NCBI RefSeq assembly: GCF_038396845.1
Contig: NZ_CP151587.1
Location: 2,764,001 to 2,828,000, forward strand
DNA from: Gymnodinialimonas sp. 57CJ19
GTDB lineage: Bacteria; Pseudomonadota; Alphaproteobacteria; Rhodobacterales; Rhodobacteraceae
DNA: 64,000 nt
Direction of reading: 5' to 3'
Below, piece by piece: positions 27,662-35,721 of the stretch (position 1 is its first letter; the number at the start of each line of letters is the position of its first letter). Made by a program: the position numbers and the translations under genes. The notes beneath the pieces were generated by a model. That model was not told the origin of the DNA and ran no database searches. It saw only the letters and a list, made by a program, of their open reading frames with translations.

Positions 27662-28270
27662 ATGGCTGAATTGTCAAAACACAACGCCGCGTCTATCGCA
27701 GATGCGCTGCGCAAGCGCATTTGCCTCGAACCGCCCACCGCCAGCCCGGTGTTGCATGAACAGGCGCTTGCTGAGGAGTTCAGCGTTTCACGTACTCCCG
27801 TGCGGCAGGCGTTGCAGCGTCTGGCCTATGAACGCTTGGTCGAAGTACGCTCGGGCGTGGGCACGGTGGTGTCGCCGCTGGATGAATCGCGCCGCGATCT
27901 CGACATCGAGCTTGCCTTTTCGCTGCTGCGGGTCGGTGCAGATATCGAGGGCGACAAGCCCCTGTCGGTTGAAGCAAACGCCTATATCGTTGCTTTGGAA
28001 CGGCAGGTCAGCACCACCGAGGCCATTGACCTTGAAACCAACTTCAAGATCCGCGCCACCTCTCTGGCGGTAATTAGCCAGGAGATGTCCAGTGACATTC
28101 TGGCCGAGGCGTTGAAAGCCGCGCTGTGGCGTTTGTTCCGCTGGCGGATCGCAGAGGCGGCGCAATCGTCCGACGGCAAGGACAGCCGCCTACCCGAAGT
28201 GATGGAGCGCATGGCCAATGCCACCCGGATCGGCACCGTACGTGCGCTTTTGGAGGCACAACTGCCCTAA
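27662..28270 (+). CDS. GntR family transcriptional regulator
   Basis: A 202-residue regulator. The winged helix-turn-helix is typical (residues about 8-70: LHEQALAEEFSVSRTPVRQALQRLAYERLVEVRSGVGTVV). The C-terminal part is helical but shorter than a standard FCD domain, and I cannot place it. The ATG at 27662 fits domain boundaries; an AAGG lies directly before it, too close for a good ribosome-binding site. A longer open frame from 27566 would cover the divergent promoter. It probably regulates the phosphatase gene. Confidence 0.82.
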   Translation: MAELSKHNAASIADALRKRICLEPPTASPVLHEQALAEEFSVSRTPVRQALQRLAYERLVEVRSGVGTVVSPLDESRRDLDIELAFSLLRVGADIEGDKPLSVEANAYIVALERQVSTTEAIDLETNFKIRATSLAVISQEMSSDILAEALKAALWRLFRWRIAEAAQSSDGKDSRLPEVMERMANATRIGTVRALLEAQLP

Positions 28271-28299
28271 GCGCCCCTTGATCGCAGCGGCACAGCCGC

Positions 28300-28645
28300 C
28301 TATGTGTTGCATGTTCCTTCGGGGACTATGGACATAAACGCGCTCGTAATAAGCGGATCGGACCCGGGGGCGGTACCCGGCGACTCCACCAAATCCCAAT
28401 CTTGGGGCCCCGTCATTTGCGGGTTGGCTATGGGGTCGAAATAGGATCGACGAACGTCTAAAGGGGTTAGCTTTGTCCCGGTGAGATACCACCGTTATCG
28501 GTTCACATCGTACAGTTGCAAATGACAACCGTGCTCCGGCAATGGCTATCGCAGCGTAAGCTGTCTTAGTCGCCGACTTTAAGCCCTAACGCCTAGCCGC
28601 GTTAGGCGGGGTTCGCAGGCACCTGGCAACAGAAGCCTGCACTTT
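28300..28645 (+). ncRNA. ssrA: Two-piece (circularly permuted) tmRNA gene
   Basis: The order is acceptor piece first, coding piece second, as in alphaproteobacteria. The acceptor piece ends with CGACTCCACCA at 28391. A 40-base spacer follows, then the coding piece begins GGGGTCG at 28432. GGGGTCG pairs fully with CGACTCC (one G-U) to form the tRNA-like acceptor stem. The tag frame at 28518-28559 reads ANDNRAPAMAIAA then TAA, ending in the hydrophobic/AA degron. Hairpins follow (CGCCTA...TAGGCG, then GCAGGC...GCCTGC at 28615-28640). tmRNA rescues stalled ribosomes and tags the product for proteolysis. The outer ends are estimates. Confidence 0.93.
28518..28559 (+). other. tmRNA tag reading frame
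   Basis: Resume codon GCA, then codons for ANDNRAPAMAIAA and stop TAA, within the coding piece of tmRNA. It begins with the ANDN typical of alphaproteobacterial tags and ends in I-A-A, the ClpX-recognition end. Confidence 0.92.
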
Positions 28646-28677
28646 CCCTCACAGCGATGCCATTTTGCCAATGGCGA

Positions 28678-29052
28678 TCACGCACGCTGCGTCAGGGAAA
28701 GGATGTTGCCATCGGGATCCTTGAACCAAGCGATCCGGTGTCCATCGGGCGTTGTCCACACCCCCATCGCGTCATGATTCAGCGGCTCAAAACGCTCGAA
28801 CGCCACACCTTTGGAAGTCAGATCCGCCACCTCCTGCGCGATATCAGGAACCTCCCACCCGTGGGAAGTGTAGGGCGCGGGCGTGAAGGTCTGGACGATC
28901 TGTACCCGCAAAACCGCGTCGCCGTCCGCAAAAGCCAAGGCATAGGGCGACTTTTCGGTCAGCGTCAGCCCGAGAGTATCGCTGTAAAACGCCTCTGCCA
29001 GATCGGGCATGGCCGTTGCTACGAAAGAGATTGCGCGCCGGGATTGGGACAT
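28678..29052 (-). CDS. VOC superfamily (glyoxalase-like) protein
   Basis: A 124-residue vicinal-oxygen-chelate fold protein of two beta-alpha-beta-beta-beta units. The N-terminal unit has AFYSDTLGLTL at about residues 21-31; the C-terminal one ends with TTPDGHRIAWFKDPDGNILSL, the common signature of this fold. The metal-ligand pattern is incomplete, so a specific enzyme (glyoxalase, dioxygenase or resistance protein) cannot be named. It converges with ssrA. No strong ribosome-binding site is seen. Confidence 0.85.
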   Translation of the reverse strand: MSQSRRAISFVATAMPDLAEAFYSDTLGLTLTEKSPYALAFADGDAVLRVQIVQTFTPAPYTSHGWEVPDIAQEVADLTSKGVAFERFEPLNHDAMGVWTTPDGHRIAWFKDPDGNILSLTQRA

Positions 29053-29170
29053 GGGGGAAGCGTCGTGCGTTTGGGGCTATGTGGCAAGATCATTCTGGCA
29101 CAGCGCGGACATATAAACGCCCTTACCGGTTCCGGCAGGGCGCTTCCGTATCGTTACGTCTAAGCCGCGC

Positions 29171-30760
29171 CTACTCTGCAGCAGTCATCCGAATGCGGCG
29201 CGTGTTCAGCGCGTGACCGTCACGGCCCTTCAGGCCCACACGGGCGGCGGGCATGTCGGCGATGCCGTCTTCGAGTTCAGGGAAAATCGCATAAAGCTCC
29301 TCCCGCTGAGGCTCGCTCAGGACAGAGACCGTATCCGAGGCCGGGTGGAAGCTTTCGGTCTCCAGACCTTCGGAATAAATCACTTCGTGGGTGTCAAAGG
29401 CGATGTGGAAGTATTCCACGCCCTCGGCCCCGCCGTCATCGACGCGGATGTCGCGGTCGTTCACCAAGGTAAACGCGGGCGTCAGGACGCCTTCGGGGCT
29501 ACCAAACAACAGATCCGCTCGCCAATCGCGGACCAAGACCCGATGCTGACGCGACAAGCACAGGTCGCGCATCGGCGTGTCCGGGCCCAATGCGCCCGCT
29601 TTGATGCGGATCGGGCGCAGATCGGGGCGCACGGCCAGTGCTGCGGCGGGCAAATGAGTGGCGCCAATCCAGCGGATCGCCTGAACGCCGTGGTCACGGG
29701 TCACGATCCGGTCGCCGACGCTCAGGTCTTCAACCGCCCGTTGCCCGGCTGGGGTCAGAATATGGGTGCCTCGTGTAAAGCAAACGAACAGCGGCACAGC
29801 AAAACCGCTAACGCTCAGCGCCTCGCCCGTGGGCTCGAAGACCGCGCGGACTTCTACATCCAACGAGTCCCCCACATTGTAGGGATAGCCCGTGACCTCG
29901 GCGCAATCTATGCGCAGACCCAGGGGCGTCTCGACGATACGCGGATCATCGGCAGGGATGGTTTCCAGCACGACGCCGTTCACCACGATTTCCACGTAGT
30001 TCAATTCCGGCAGCGGTGGGGGCGCGGTTATCAACGCCTCTAGCTGCGTCAGGTCAGTGATCTTGTCGGCCCCGCCCGTGTTGTCGAGAGCATTCAACTG
30101 CCCCAGCACCGCGCCCGAGCCAATGCCGATGGCGGTTATGTCGGCGTCAAACTCGTTCTCCAGCTCGTTCACTTCGCTGTTGGGATTGCCCCGGTTGGAG
30201 CGCCCGTCAGACAGGAACAGCACAAGGTTGTTGTCGTTCGAGGTGACTTCGCTTTCCGGGTTGTCGTCGGCATTGCCATCGGTCGTCGTGGCGCGCCATG
30301 CATCCACGACCTCGTCCAAGCCCTGCTCGAAGTTGGTGCCGCCACCCGCCGTCAGGCCATCGACGGCCGCGTCGAACGCGCTCTGCTCGTTCAGGTTGAA
30401 ATGACCCAGAGTGTTGCCGTTGCTGTTGTATTCGATCAGCGTGATGGTCACGTCTTCGGGGGCGTAGCCTGCATCCATCAGGGATTGGAACACCTGTTTG
30501 GCGGCCAGTTTCTCGGCCTCCAGAAACGTGTCGTTCACGCCGTCCCCGTCCACATCAGAGCCAGAGCTGTTCGCGGTAGAGCCTGATGTATCAATCACCA
30601 GGGCCACGTTGATGTCCTGCGTCGAGGCGCCGGTTGTGATGTCAGCGCCAACTTCAAAGCTATCGGTGGCATAGGCCGGCAGCGTCGCGGTCAGGCCCAC
30701 GTCGATCCCGTTTATAGTGCCGGAGTCGGACCCGGACTGTGTATCGGTAGACGAAACCAT
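29171..30760 (-). CDS. VWA domain plus Hint (hedgehog/intein) domain protein
   Basis: A 529-residue acidic protein. Residues about 50-245 are a von Willebrand A domain with a full MIDAS motif (D57-T-S-G-S61) and a Ser/Asp loop (FLSDGRSN). A linker with a proline run (APPPLPE) and a beta-rich segment (about 250-320) follow. Residues about 325-470 form a Hint_2-type autoprocessing domain beginning C327-F-T-R-G-T-H, with SRQHRVLV at 403-410. There is no intein C-terminal His-Asn pair, so self-cleavage without splicing is the likely activity. No signal peptide or RTX repeats are seen; export could be by type I secretion. Adhesion or release of the VWA part by the Hint domain is inferred. Confidence 0.88.
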   Translation of the reverse strand: MVSSTDTQSGSDSGTINGIDVGLTATLPAYATDSFEVGADITTGASTQDINVALVIDTSGSTANSSGSDVDGDGVNDTFLEAEKLAAKQVFQSLMDAGYAPEDVTITLIEYNSNGNTLGHFNLNEQSAFDAAVDGLTAGGGTNFEQGLDEVVDAWRATTTDGNADDNPESEVTSNDNNLVLFLSDGRSNRGNPNSEVNELENEFDADITAIGIGSGAVLGQLNALDNTGGADKITDLTQLEALITAPPPLPELNYVEIVVNGVVLETIPADDPRIVETPLGLRIDCAEVTGYPYNVGDSLDVEVRAVFEPTGEALSVSGFAVPLFVCFTRGTHILTPAGQRAVEDLSVGDRIVTRDHGVQAIRWIGATHLPAAALAVRPDLRPIRIKAGALGPDTPMRDLCLSRQHRVLVRDWRADLLFGSPEGVLTPAFTLVNDRDIRVDDGGAEGVEYFHIAFDTHEVIYSEGLETESFHPASDTVSVLSEPQREELYAIFPELEDGIADMPAARVGLKGRDGHALNTRRIRMTAAE

Positions 30761-31080
30761 AGCGCACCCCCAGTGGCGATTGTTTCCGATATGGAAAAAG
30801 TAACTGTTTTAAAAAGATAATTAGTGGATACCCTTGAAGTAAGGGGAAAGCAATTTGCGACACGTCACAGTTGTCGTAAGTGGCGGTCTTGCGGCGGGGC
30901 TTGCGCAATTTCTGGGCAGTTGTCGGGCCTGCCGGGCAAGCTATCCCGGTGTCTGCTGCGTTCGGCACCTAAAACCGCCCGGAGCACTTGGGCCCGGGTG
31001 CTCCGCCAAACCGCGTCTTACATCCGCTGGCGAATCTTCTACAATGCCCGTGTCTGCTCAAACGATATGGCGATTGCGTA
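30761..31080. other. Divergent intergenic region between VWA-Hint and sspB genes
   Basis: 320 bases with no credible gene. It must hold the promoters of both genes; an A/T-rich stretch lies at about 30790-30835, next to the VWA-Hint start. A hairpin CGGAGCAC / GTGCTCCG (30980-30987 with 30998-31005, 10-base GC-rich loop) lies 75 bases before sspB, without a U tract. It may be a 5' leader structure of sspB. Confidence 0.45.
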
Positions 31081-31581
31081 ATGTCTGATACCCCTCCTTC
31101 CATCCCCTATGGCCGCCTTATGCACGAGGCCGTCTGCGGCGTGATCCGAGAGGTCTTGAACCGCGTTGCCAGCGATGGTCTGCCCGGAGAGCACCATTTT
31201 TTCATTACCTTCGATACCCGCCACCCCGATGTGGGGCTGGCCGATTGGCTGCGCGAAAGATACCCCGAAGAGATGATGATCGTGATCCAGAACTGGTACG
31301 ACGATCTGGTGGTCAACCAAGACGGCATTGCCATCACCCTCAACTTCGGTGACGCGCCGGAGCGGTTGGAAATCCCATTCGATGCCATTGCGACCTTCGT
31401 GGACCCGTCGGTGGAGTTTGGCTGGCGGTTCGAGCAGTCTGATGATGAAGACGGGGACGATGATCCCACGCCGCCCTTCGGCGGGCCGGACGATTCCGAT
31501 GATAAAACGGGCGATGACGGCGACAGCCAAACGCAAGAGGCAGAGGTTGTGAGCCTCGATACGTTCCGACGCAATCATTAG
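31081..31581 (+). CDS. sspB: ClpXP adaptor protein SspB (alpha type)
   Basis: A 166-residue adaptor that binds ssrA-tagged proteins and hands them to the ClpXP protease. The N-terminal dimer/substrate-binding domain (residues about 1-115) has GRLMHEAVCGVIREVLNRV, then HHFFITFDTRHPDV and EMMIVIQNWYDDLVV, typical of SspB-alpha. The tail is long, acidic and Gly/Asp-rich, and ends in the short VVSLDTFRR-type ClpX-docking segment. The ATG at 31081 (MSDTPPS) fits; the longer open frame upstream is not supported. It lies 2.5 kb from the tmRNA gene that makes its substrate tag. Confidence 0.92.
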   Translation: MSDTPPSIPYGRLMHEAVCGVIREVLNRVASDGLPGEHHFFITFDTRHPDVGLADWLRERYPEEMMIVIQNWYDDLVVNQDGIAITLNFGDAPERLEIPFDAIATFVDPSVEFGWRFEQSDDEDGDDDPTPPFGGPDDSDDKTGDDGDSQTQEAEVVSLDTFRRNH

Positions 31582-31620
31582 ACCCTGCCACGCGCTCCGG
31601 CTTTCAAGGATTTCTGCCCC

Positions 31621-32178
31621 ATGGCCTCCAGTGAATTCGCGCTCTTCATGGGGCAATTGCTGCGGCGGCCCCATCAAATAGTGGCCCTCGCCCCCTCCTC
31701 TGCCGTGCTGTGCGCCGAAATGACACGTGAGCTTGACCCCACCAGAGGCCCGGTAGTGGAGCTGGGGGCTGGCACAGGCAGTATCACCAAGGCCATTCTG
31801 GATGCCGGGATTGCGCCGGAGAATTGCCATTCGATCGAGATGAACCCGGGATTTTGCGACCGCCTCCGGTCTCGGTTTCCCGGCTTGAACGTCCATCAGA
31901 TGAGCGCGGGCGAGTGCGGCACCCTGCCCCTGAGTGGTGTGCAGGCGGTGGTGTCGGGGCTGCCGCTGCTGTCGATGTCCACAAAGTTGCAACGCGATAT
32001 CTTAAGCGGGTTTGCCAAGCTGGTCGCGCCCGGCGGCGACTATGTACAGTTCACCTATGGCCCCAAGCCCCCCGTGACCAAAGCGGTGCGTGATGAATTG
32101 GGCCTCACATGGCGCAAAAGCCACAAGATTTGGTGGAACATGCCCCCCGCGCGCGTGTATCGTTTTTCCCAAGAGTAA
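31621..32178 (+). CDS. SAM-dependent methyltransferase, PmtA-like
   Basis: A 185-residue class I methyltransferase with [16 protein letters not shown] as motif I (about residues 45-60) and HSIEMNPGF as motif II. The late [11 protein letters not shown] and RVYRFSQE recall the phospholipid N-methyltransferase / rRNA-adenine-dimethylase-like group (PmtA type). A role in phosphatidylethanolamine methylation is possible but not certain. An AAGGA ribosome-binding site is 9 bases upstream. Confidence 0.75.
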   Translation: MASSEFALFMGQLLRRPHQIVALAPSSAVLCAEMTRELDPTRGPVVELGAGTGSITKAILDAGIAPENCHSIEMNPGFCDRLRSRFPGLNVHQMSAGECGTLPLSGVQAVVSGLPLLSMSTKLQRDILSGFAKLVAPGGDYVQFTYGPKPPVTKAVRDELGLTWRKSHKIWWNMPPARVYRFSQE

Positions 32179-32246
32179 AGCTGTCGCATGGACGCCCCGG
32201 CGGGCCAAAGATAGACGGCATACAAATGCATACCGGAGACATGCCC

Positions 32247-33635
32247 ATGACCACCACCCGCACCGAAACCGACAGCTTTGGCCCCCTGGAGGTTCCCTCT
32301 GACAAATATTGGGGCGCGCAGACGCAGCGCTCGATCATGAACTTCCCCATTGGGTGGGAAAAGCAGCCCGTGGCCGTTGTCCGCGCCCTTGGCGTGATCA
32401 AACGCGCCTGTGCTGAGGCGAACATCGCCCGTGGCAAGCTGGACGGCATCGGCGACGCGATGCTCGAGGCCGCGCAAGAGGTGATCGACGGCAAGCTGGA
32501 CGACAACTTCCCGCTGGTCGTGTGGCAGACGGGCTCTGGCACCCAGTCCAACATGAACTCCAACGAAGTGATCGCAAACCGTGCGATCGAGATCTTGGGC
32601 GGCACGATCGGATCGAAAGATCCCGTCCACCCCAACGATCATTGCAATATGGGGCAGTCTTCCAACGACACCTTCCCCACCGCCATGCATATCGCCACCG
32701 CCATGACGGCGCGGGACGTGACCTTGCCCGGCCTGCGCAAGCTGCACGCCTGTCTGGTGGAAAAAGTGGCCGAGTTTGACGGCATCATCAAGATCGGGCG
32801 CACCCACACCATGGACGCCACGCCGCTTACGCTGGCGCAAGAATTCGGCGGCTACGCCCATCAGGTCCTCAAAAGCATCGAGCGTGTGGAAACTGCCCTT
32901 GGCGATATTTACGAGCTGGCCCAGGGCGGCACCGCCGTGGGCACGGGCCTGAACACGCCTCAAGGGTGGGGCGAAGAGGTCGCCGCCAACATGGCGCGGA
33001 TCACTGGCTTGCCGTTTGTCACCGCTCCCAACAAGTTCGAGGCGCTCGCCGCCCACGATGCCATGGTCGCCATGTCGGGCGCGATGAAGACCACCGCCGC
33101 CGCGTTGTTCAAGATCGCCAACGATATCCGCCTGCTCGGCTCCGGCCCCCGCTGCGGCTTGGGCGAGTTGATGTTGCCCGAGAACGAGCCCGGTTCCTCG
33201 ATCATGCCCGGCAAGGTGAACCCGACCCAGTGCGAGGCCATGACGCAGGTTTGCGCCCATGTCATTGGCAACGACGCCGCCGTGGGTTTCGCCGGATCGC
33301 AGGGCCATTTTGAACTTAACGTCTACAAGCCGATGATGGCCTATAACGTGCTCCAGTCCATGCAGCTGATCGGTGACGCCTGCGTGGCTTTCACCGACAA
33401 TTGCGTCGCAGGCATCAAGGCAGACGTCGTGCGGATCGAGAAGATCATGAACGAGTCGCTTATGCTCGTCACCGCGCTGGCACCGACCATCGGCTACGAT
33501 AACGCCACCACGGTTGCCAAGACCGCCCACAAGAACGGCACCACCCTGAAACAAGAGGCGGTCGCCTTGGGCTTCGTGGATGAAGAAACCTTCGACAAGG
33601 TCGTCCGCCCCGAGCAGATGATCGGCCCGAAGTAA
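32247..33635 (+). CDS. fumC: Fumarate hydratase class II
   Basis: A 462-residue Fe-independent fumarase of the TCA cycle (fumarate to malate). The superfamily signature [11 protein letters not shown] is present near residue 316, and [10 protein letters not shown] and [11 protein letters not shown] mark the substrate-binding loops. Two in-frame ATGs lie at 32241 and 32247; I use the second because a GGAG ribosome-binding site ends 8 bases before it. The length matches E. coli FumC (467). Three small genes follow closely. Confidence 0.96.
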   Translation: MTTTRTETDSFGPLEVPSDKYWGAQTQRSIMNFPIGWEKQPVAVVRALGVIKRACAEANIARGKLDGIGDAMLEAAQEVIDGKLDDNFPLVVWQTGSGTQSNMNSNEVIANRAIEILGGTIGSKDPVHPNDHCNMGQSSNDTFPTAMHIATAMTARDVTLPGLRKLHACLVEKVAEFDGIIKIGRTHTMDATPLTLAQEFGGYAHQVLKSIERVETALGDIYELAQGGTAVGTGLNTPQGWGEEVAANMARITGLPFVTAPNKFEALAAHDAMVAMSGAMKTTAAALFKIANDIRLLGSGPRCGLGELMLPENEPGSSIMPGKVNPTQCEAMTQVCAHVIGNDAAVGFAGSQGHFELNVYKPMMAYNVLQSMQLIGDACVAFTDNCVAGIKADVVRIEKIMNESLMLVTALAPTIGYDNATTVAKTAHKNGTTLKQEAVALGFVDEETFDKVVRPEQMIGPK

Positions 33636-33641
33636 GCGGCC

Positions 33642-33824
33642 ATGGCGGACGCGCCCATCAACCTCAACCGCGCGCGCAAAGCGCGCGCGCGCGACGCGGC
33701 CAAGCGAAGCGCGGACGAAAACGCCGTGAAGCATGGCCGCACACGGGCCGAGCGTGATCTGGAAGCCGCGCGTAAGGCCTTGGCCGAAAAGCGGCTTGAG
33801 GGGCATGGGCGCGACGATGATTGA
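33642..33824 (+). CDS. DUF4169 family small protein
   Basis: A 60-residue, highly charged Arg/Ala-rich helix (INLNRARKARARDAAKRSADENA...), the form of the uncharacterised DUF4169 family, common in Rhodobacterales downstream of fumC. It starts 6 bases after the fumC stop. The GCGC-rich run near its start (33673-33692) encodes the Arg/Ala repeats. Confidence 0.8.
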   Translation: MADAPINLNRARKARARDAAKRSADENAVKHGRTRAERDLEAARKALAEKRLEGHGRDDD

Positions 33825-34044
33825 CGCCCGCCCCCGCAAACGCTCCCTCACTCTGCAAGGACACCGCACCTCCGTGTCGCTAGAGGATGCCTTCTGGATC
33901 GAATTGCAAGCCATCGCGACAGACCGGGGCCTGTCGGTCAACGCGCTGGTGGCCGAAATTGATGCCGCCCGCGGCGTCAGTGCGGGGCTGGCCTCTGCCA
34001 TTCGGGTCTATGTTCTGAACGCCGCAAAATCTGAGCAGCCTTAA
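33805..34044 (+). CDS. Ribbon-helix-helix domain protein
   Basis: A 79-residue (from 33805) DNA-binding-type protein of the RHH_4 group: RPRKRSLTLQGHRTSVSLEDAFWIELQAIATDRGLSVNALVAEID. An ATG at 33817 is equally possible. Either way it overlaps the DUF4169 stop, so the two are coupled. Members of this family may act as transcription factors; no target is known. Confidence 0.82.
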   Translation: MGATMIDARPRKRSLTLQGHRTSVSLEDAFWIELQAIATDRGLSVNALVAEIDAARGVSAGLASAIRVYVLNAAKSEQP

Positions 34045-34079
34045 GTCACTGTTAAGCTCGGTCCAGTAGCGTTTGCCCC

Positions 34080-34367
34080 ATGACAGCCAATACGCCCACC
34101 GGTGATCCTTCCGAAACATGGATTGAACAGACGTTCGATTGCCCCGGCGTCCATAACGGCGGCTTGTTCCGGATCTCGGTCAAGGCCGTGAAACGGGGTG
34201 CGGGGATGGAGCGCTTCAAACAGGAACTGGATCGGCGCAAGTTTCGGGCGCTGGAAAACGACGGCAATATCGTCGTGTTTTGCAATACGTTGCCCGTGGC
34301 CATTCTGGCCTCTGGCCCCGGTCGTGGGAACCCGCCCCCCGGTGCCGCTTCAGTTACCGGCGGCTAA
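34080..34367 (+). CDS. Small hypothetical protein
   Basis: A 95-residue protein with no motif I recognise. A central basic segment (RGAGMERFKQELDRRKFRALEND) suggests a short helical domain, and the C-terminus is Gly/Pro-rich. No ribosome-binding site is obvious. Its end overlaps the end of the P450 gene by 14 bases. The codon use and the compact start just after the ribbon-helix-helix gene support it being real, but not firmly. Confidence 0.5.
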   Translation: MTANTPTGDPSETWIEQTFDCPGVHNGGLFRISVKAVKRGAGMERFKQELDRRKFRALENDGNIVVFCNTLPVAILASGPGRGNPPPGAASVTGG

Positions 34368-35721
34368 CACGCAGCCGGATGCCATCCTTGGCCCGCACCG
34401 TCAGATAAGCGACGGGCACCGGATCATCCCCTTCGATCCGTTCAAATCGAAACGACCGCAAAAGCATCGCCAGCAACAAAACCCCCTCCACCATGGCAAA
34501 GCCCGCTCCGGTGCAACCCCTCGCCCCGGCGGAGAACGGGATAAACGCCTCGCGCATACAGGTCTTGCCATTATCCGTATGCCAGCGCCCCGGATCGAAG
34601 CCATCGGGGTTATCCCAGAGCCGGTCTTGTCGATGCAGGTGCCAAGGCGAGATCACCACCTGGCTGCCGCGCTTCACAGCCCGCTTGCGGAACGTCTCTG
34701 GGCACGTGGCCTCGCGCACCATCATGGGAACCGGCGGGTAAAGGCGCAGGGCCTCGCGGAACACATCACGGGTCAGTTTCAGTCTCGACACAACGGCGAA
34801 GTCCGCGACGTCGGGCAGCCTCGACGCCTCCTGCGCCAGTTTATCCTGCCACTCTGGGTAGCGCGCCAACAGGTACAGCGCCCACCCAAGGGCCGAGGCA
34901 GATGTTTCATGGCCCGCCAAAAAGAAGATCGCGACCTGATCGACCATTTCTTGGGTGGTAAACCTCTCTCCGGTCTCTGGATCGGCGGTGGTCATGATCT
35001 TGGTCGCCAGATCATCGGGGGCGTTCCCCGCCTCAATCTCGGCCATGCGGGTGGCGGTCATCTGCGTAATCAGGGCCCGAATGTTCCGCGCGGTTTCCCG
35101 GGTCTTGGCCCGGTGTCCGCGCGGGAGCCAACGCGGCAGAGGCACGAAGGCGGCCGCGTTCAGGATCGGTTGCGTGCGCTGATAGGCACGGAATTCGTGG
35201 AACACGCGGCCCGCGATATCAGCCTCGATGGGGAGCGAAAACAGGGTGCGGAAGATGACGTCGGCGGCCGCGTGGGACATTTCCTCTTCAATCTCCATGG
35301 GGGCAGCGGGGCCTTGCAGCCCCTCCCCCATCCGCGCCACCGCTGCTTCGCCTGCCGCCCACATCGCCGGGAACGTGTCGCGCAGGCGCCCGCCCTCAAA
35401 CGCAGGATCAATGATCCGGCGCTGGCGTTTCCACGTCTCCCCGTTGGTGAGGAACACGCTATTGCCCAAGAGCGGCCGCAACCCCTCGCCCACCCGGTCC
35501 GATTTCGGAAAGTCCATCGGCCGCGCCTTCAGGACTTCGTCTACCAAAGCAGGCTCATTCACCATGTACGACCGGAAAAACGGCGTGCGGAACTCGGCCA
35601 TCCAGGCGTGATAAAGCCGCGCTGGCTGCGCCGACAGGATGTCCTCGCGAAACAGCCGCATGTAGCGCCAAAGCGACACGCGATCCGCGCGCGCAGGCGG
35701 CTTTGGGGGCAGATCGCTCAT
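34354..35721 (-). CDS. Cytochrome P450
   Basis: A 455-residue heme monooxygenase. The heme-binding loop is FSAGARGCTG with C403 as the iron ligand. The I-helix motif is LAGHETSAS at about residue 265 and the K-helix ExxR is EALR. No membrane anchor is visible, so it is soluble and needs a ferredoxin/reductase from elsewhere; none is in the window. The substrate is unknown; a hydrophobic compound is likely. Its start overlaps the stop of the upstream membrane hydrolase gene (ATGA), so they form a two-gene operon. Confidence 0.92.
   Translation of the reverse strand: MSDLPPKPPARADRVSLWRYMRLFREDILSAQPARLYHAWMAEFRTPFFRSYMVNEPALVDEVLKARPMDFPKSDRVGEGLRPLLGNSVFLTNGETWKRQRRIIDPAFEGGRLRDTFPAMWAAGEAAVARMGEGLQGPAAPMEIEEEMSHAAADVIFRTLFSLPIEADIAGRVFHEFRAYQRTQPILNAAAFVPLPRWLPRGHRAKTRETARNIRALITQMTATRMAEIEAGNAPDDLATKIMTTADPETGERFTTQEMVDQVAIFFLAGHETSASALGWALYLLARYPEWQDKLAQEASRLPDVADFAVVSRLKLTRDVFREALRLYPPVPMMVREATCPETFRKRAVKRGSQVVISPWHLHRQDRLWDNPDGFDPGRWHTDNGKTCMREAFIPFSAGARGCTGAGFAMVEGVLLLAMLLRSFRFERIEGDDPVPVAYLTVRAKDGIRLRVSRR

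Noticed and set aside
29118..29142. Hairpin CGCCCT...AGGGCG near the end of the VWA-Hint gene
   Set aside because: The stem is only 6 bases with a long imperfect loop and a weak T run, too little to call a terminator.
32055..34001. A 648-codon minus-strand open frame opposite fumC
   Set aside because: fumC is certain on the plus strand and the antisense product has no family features.
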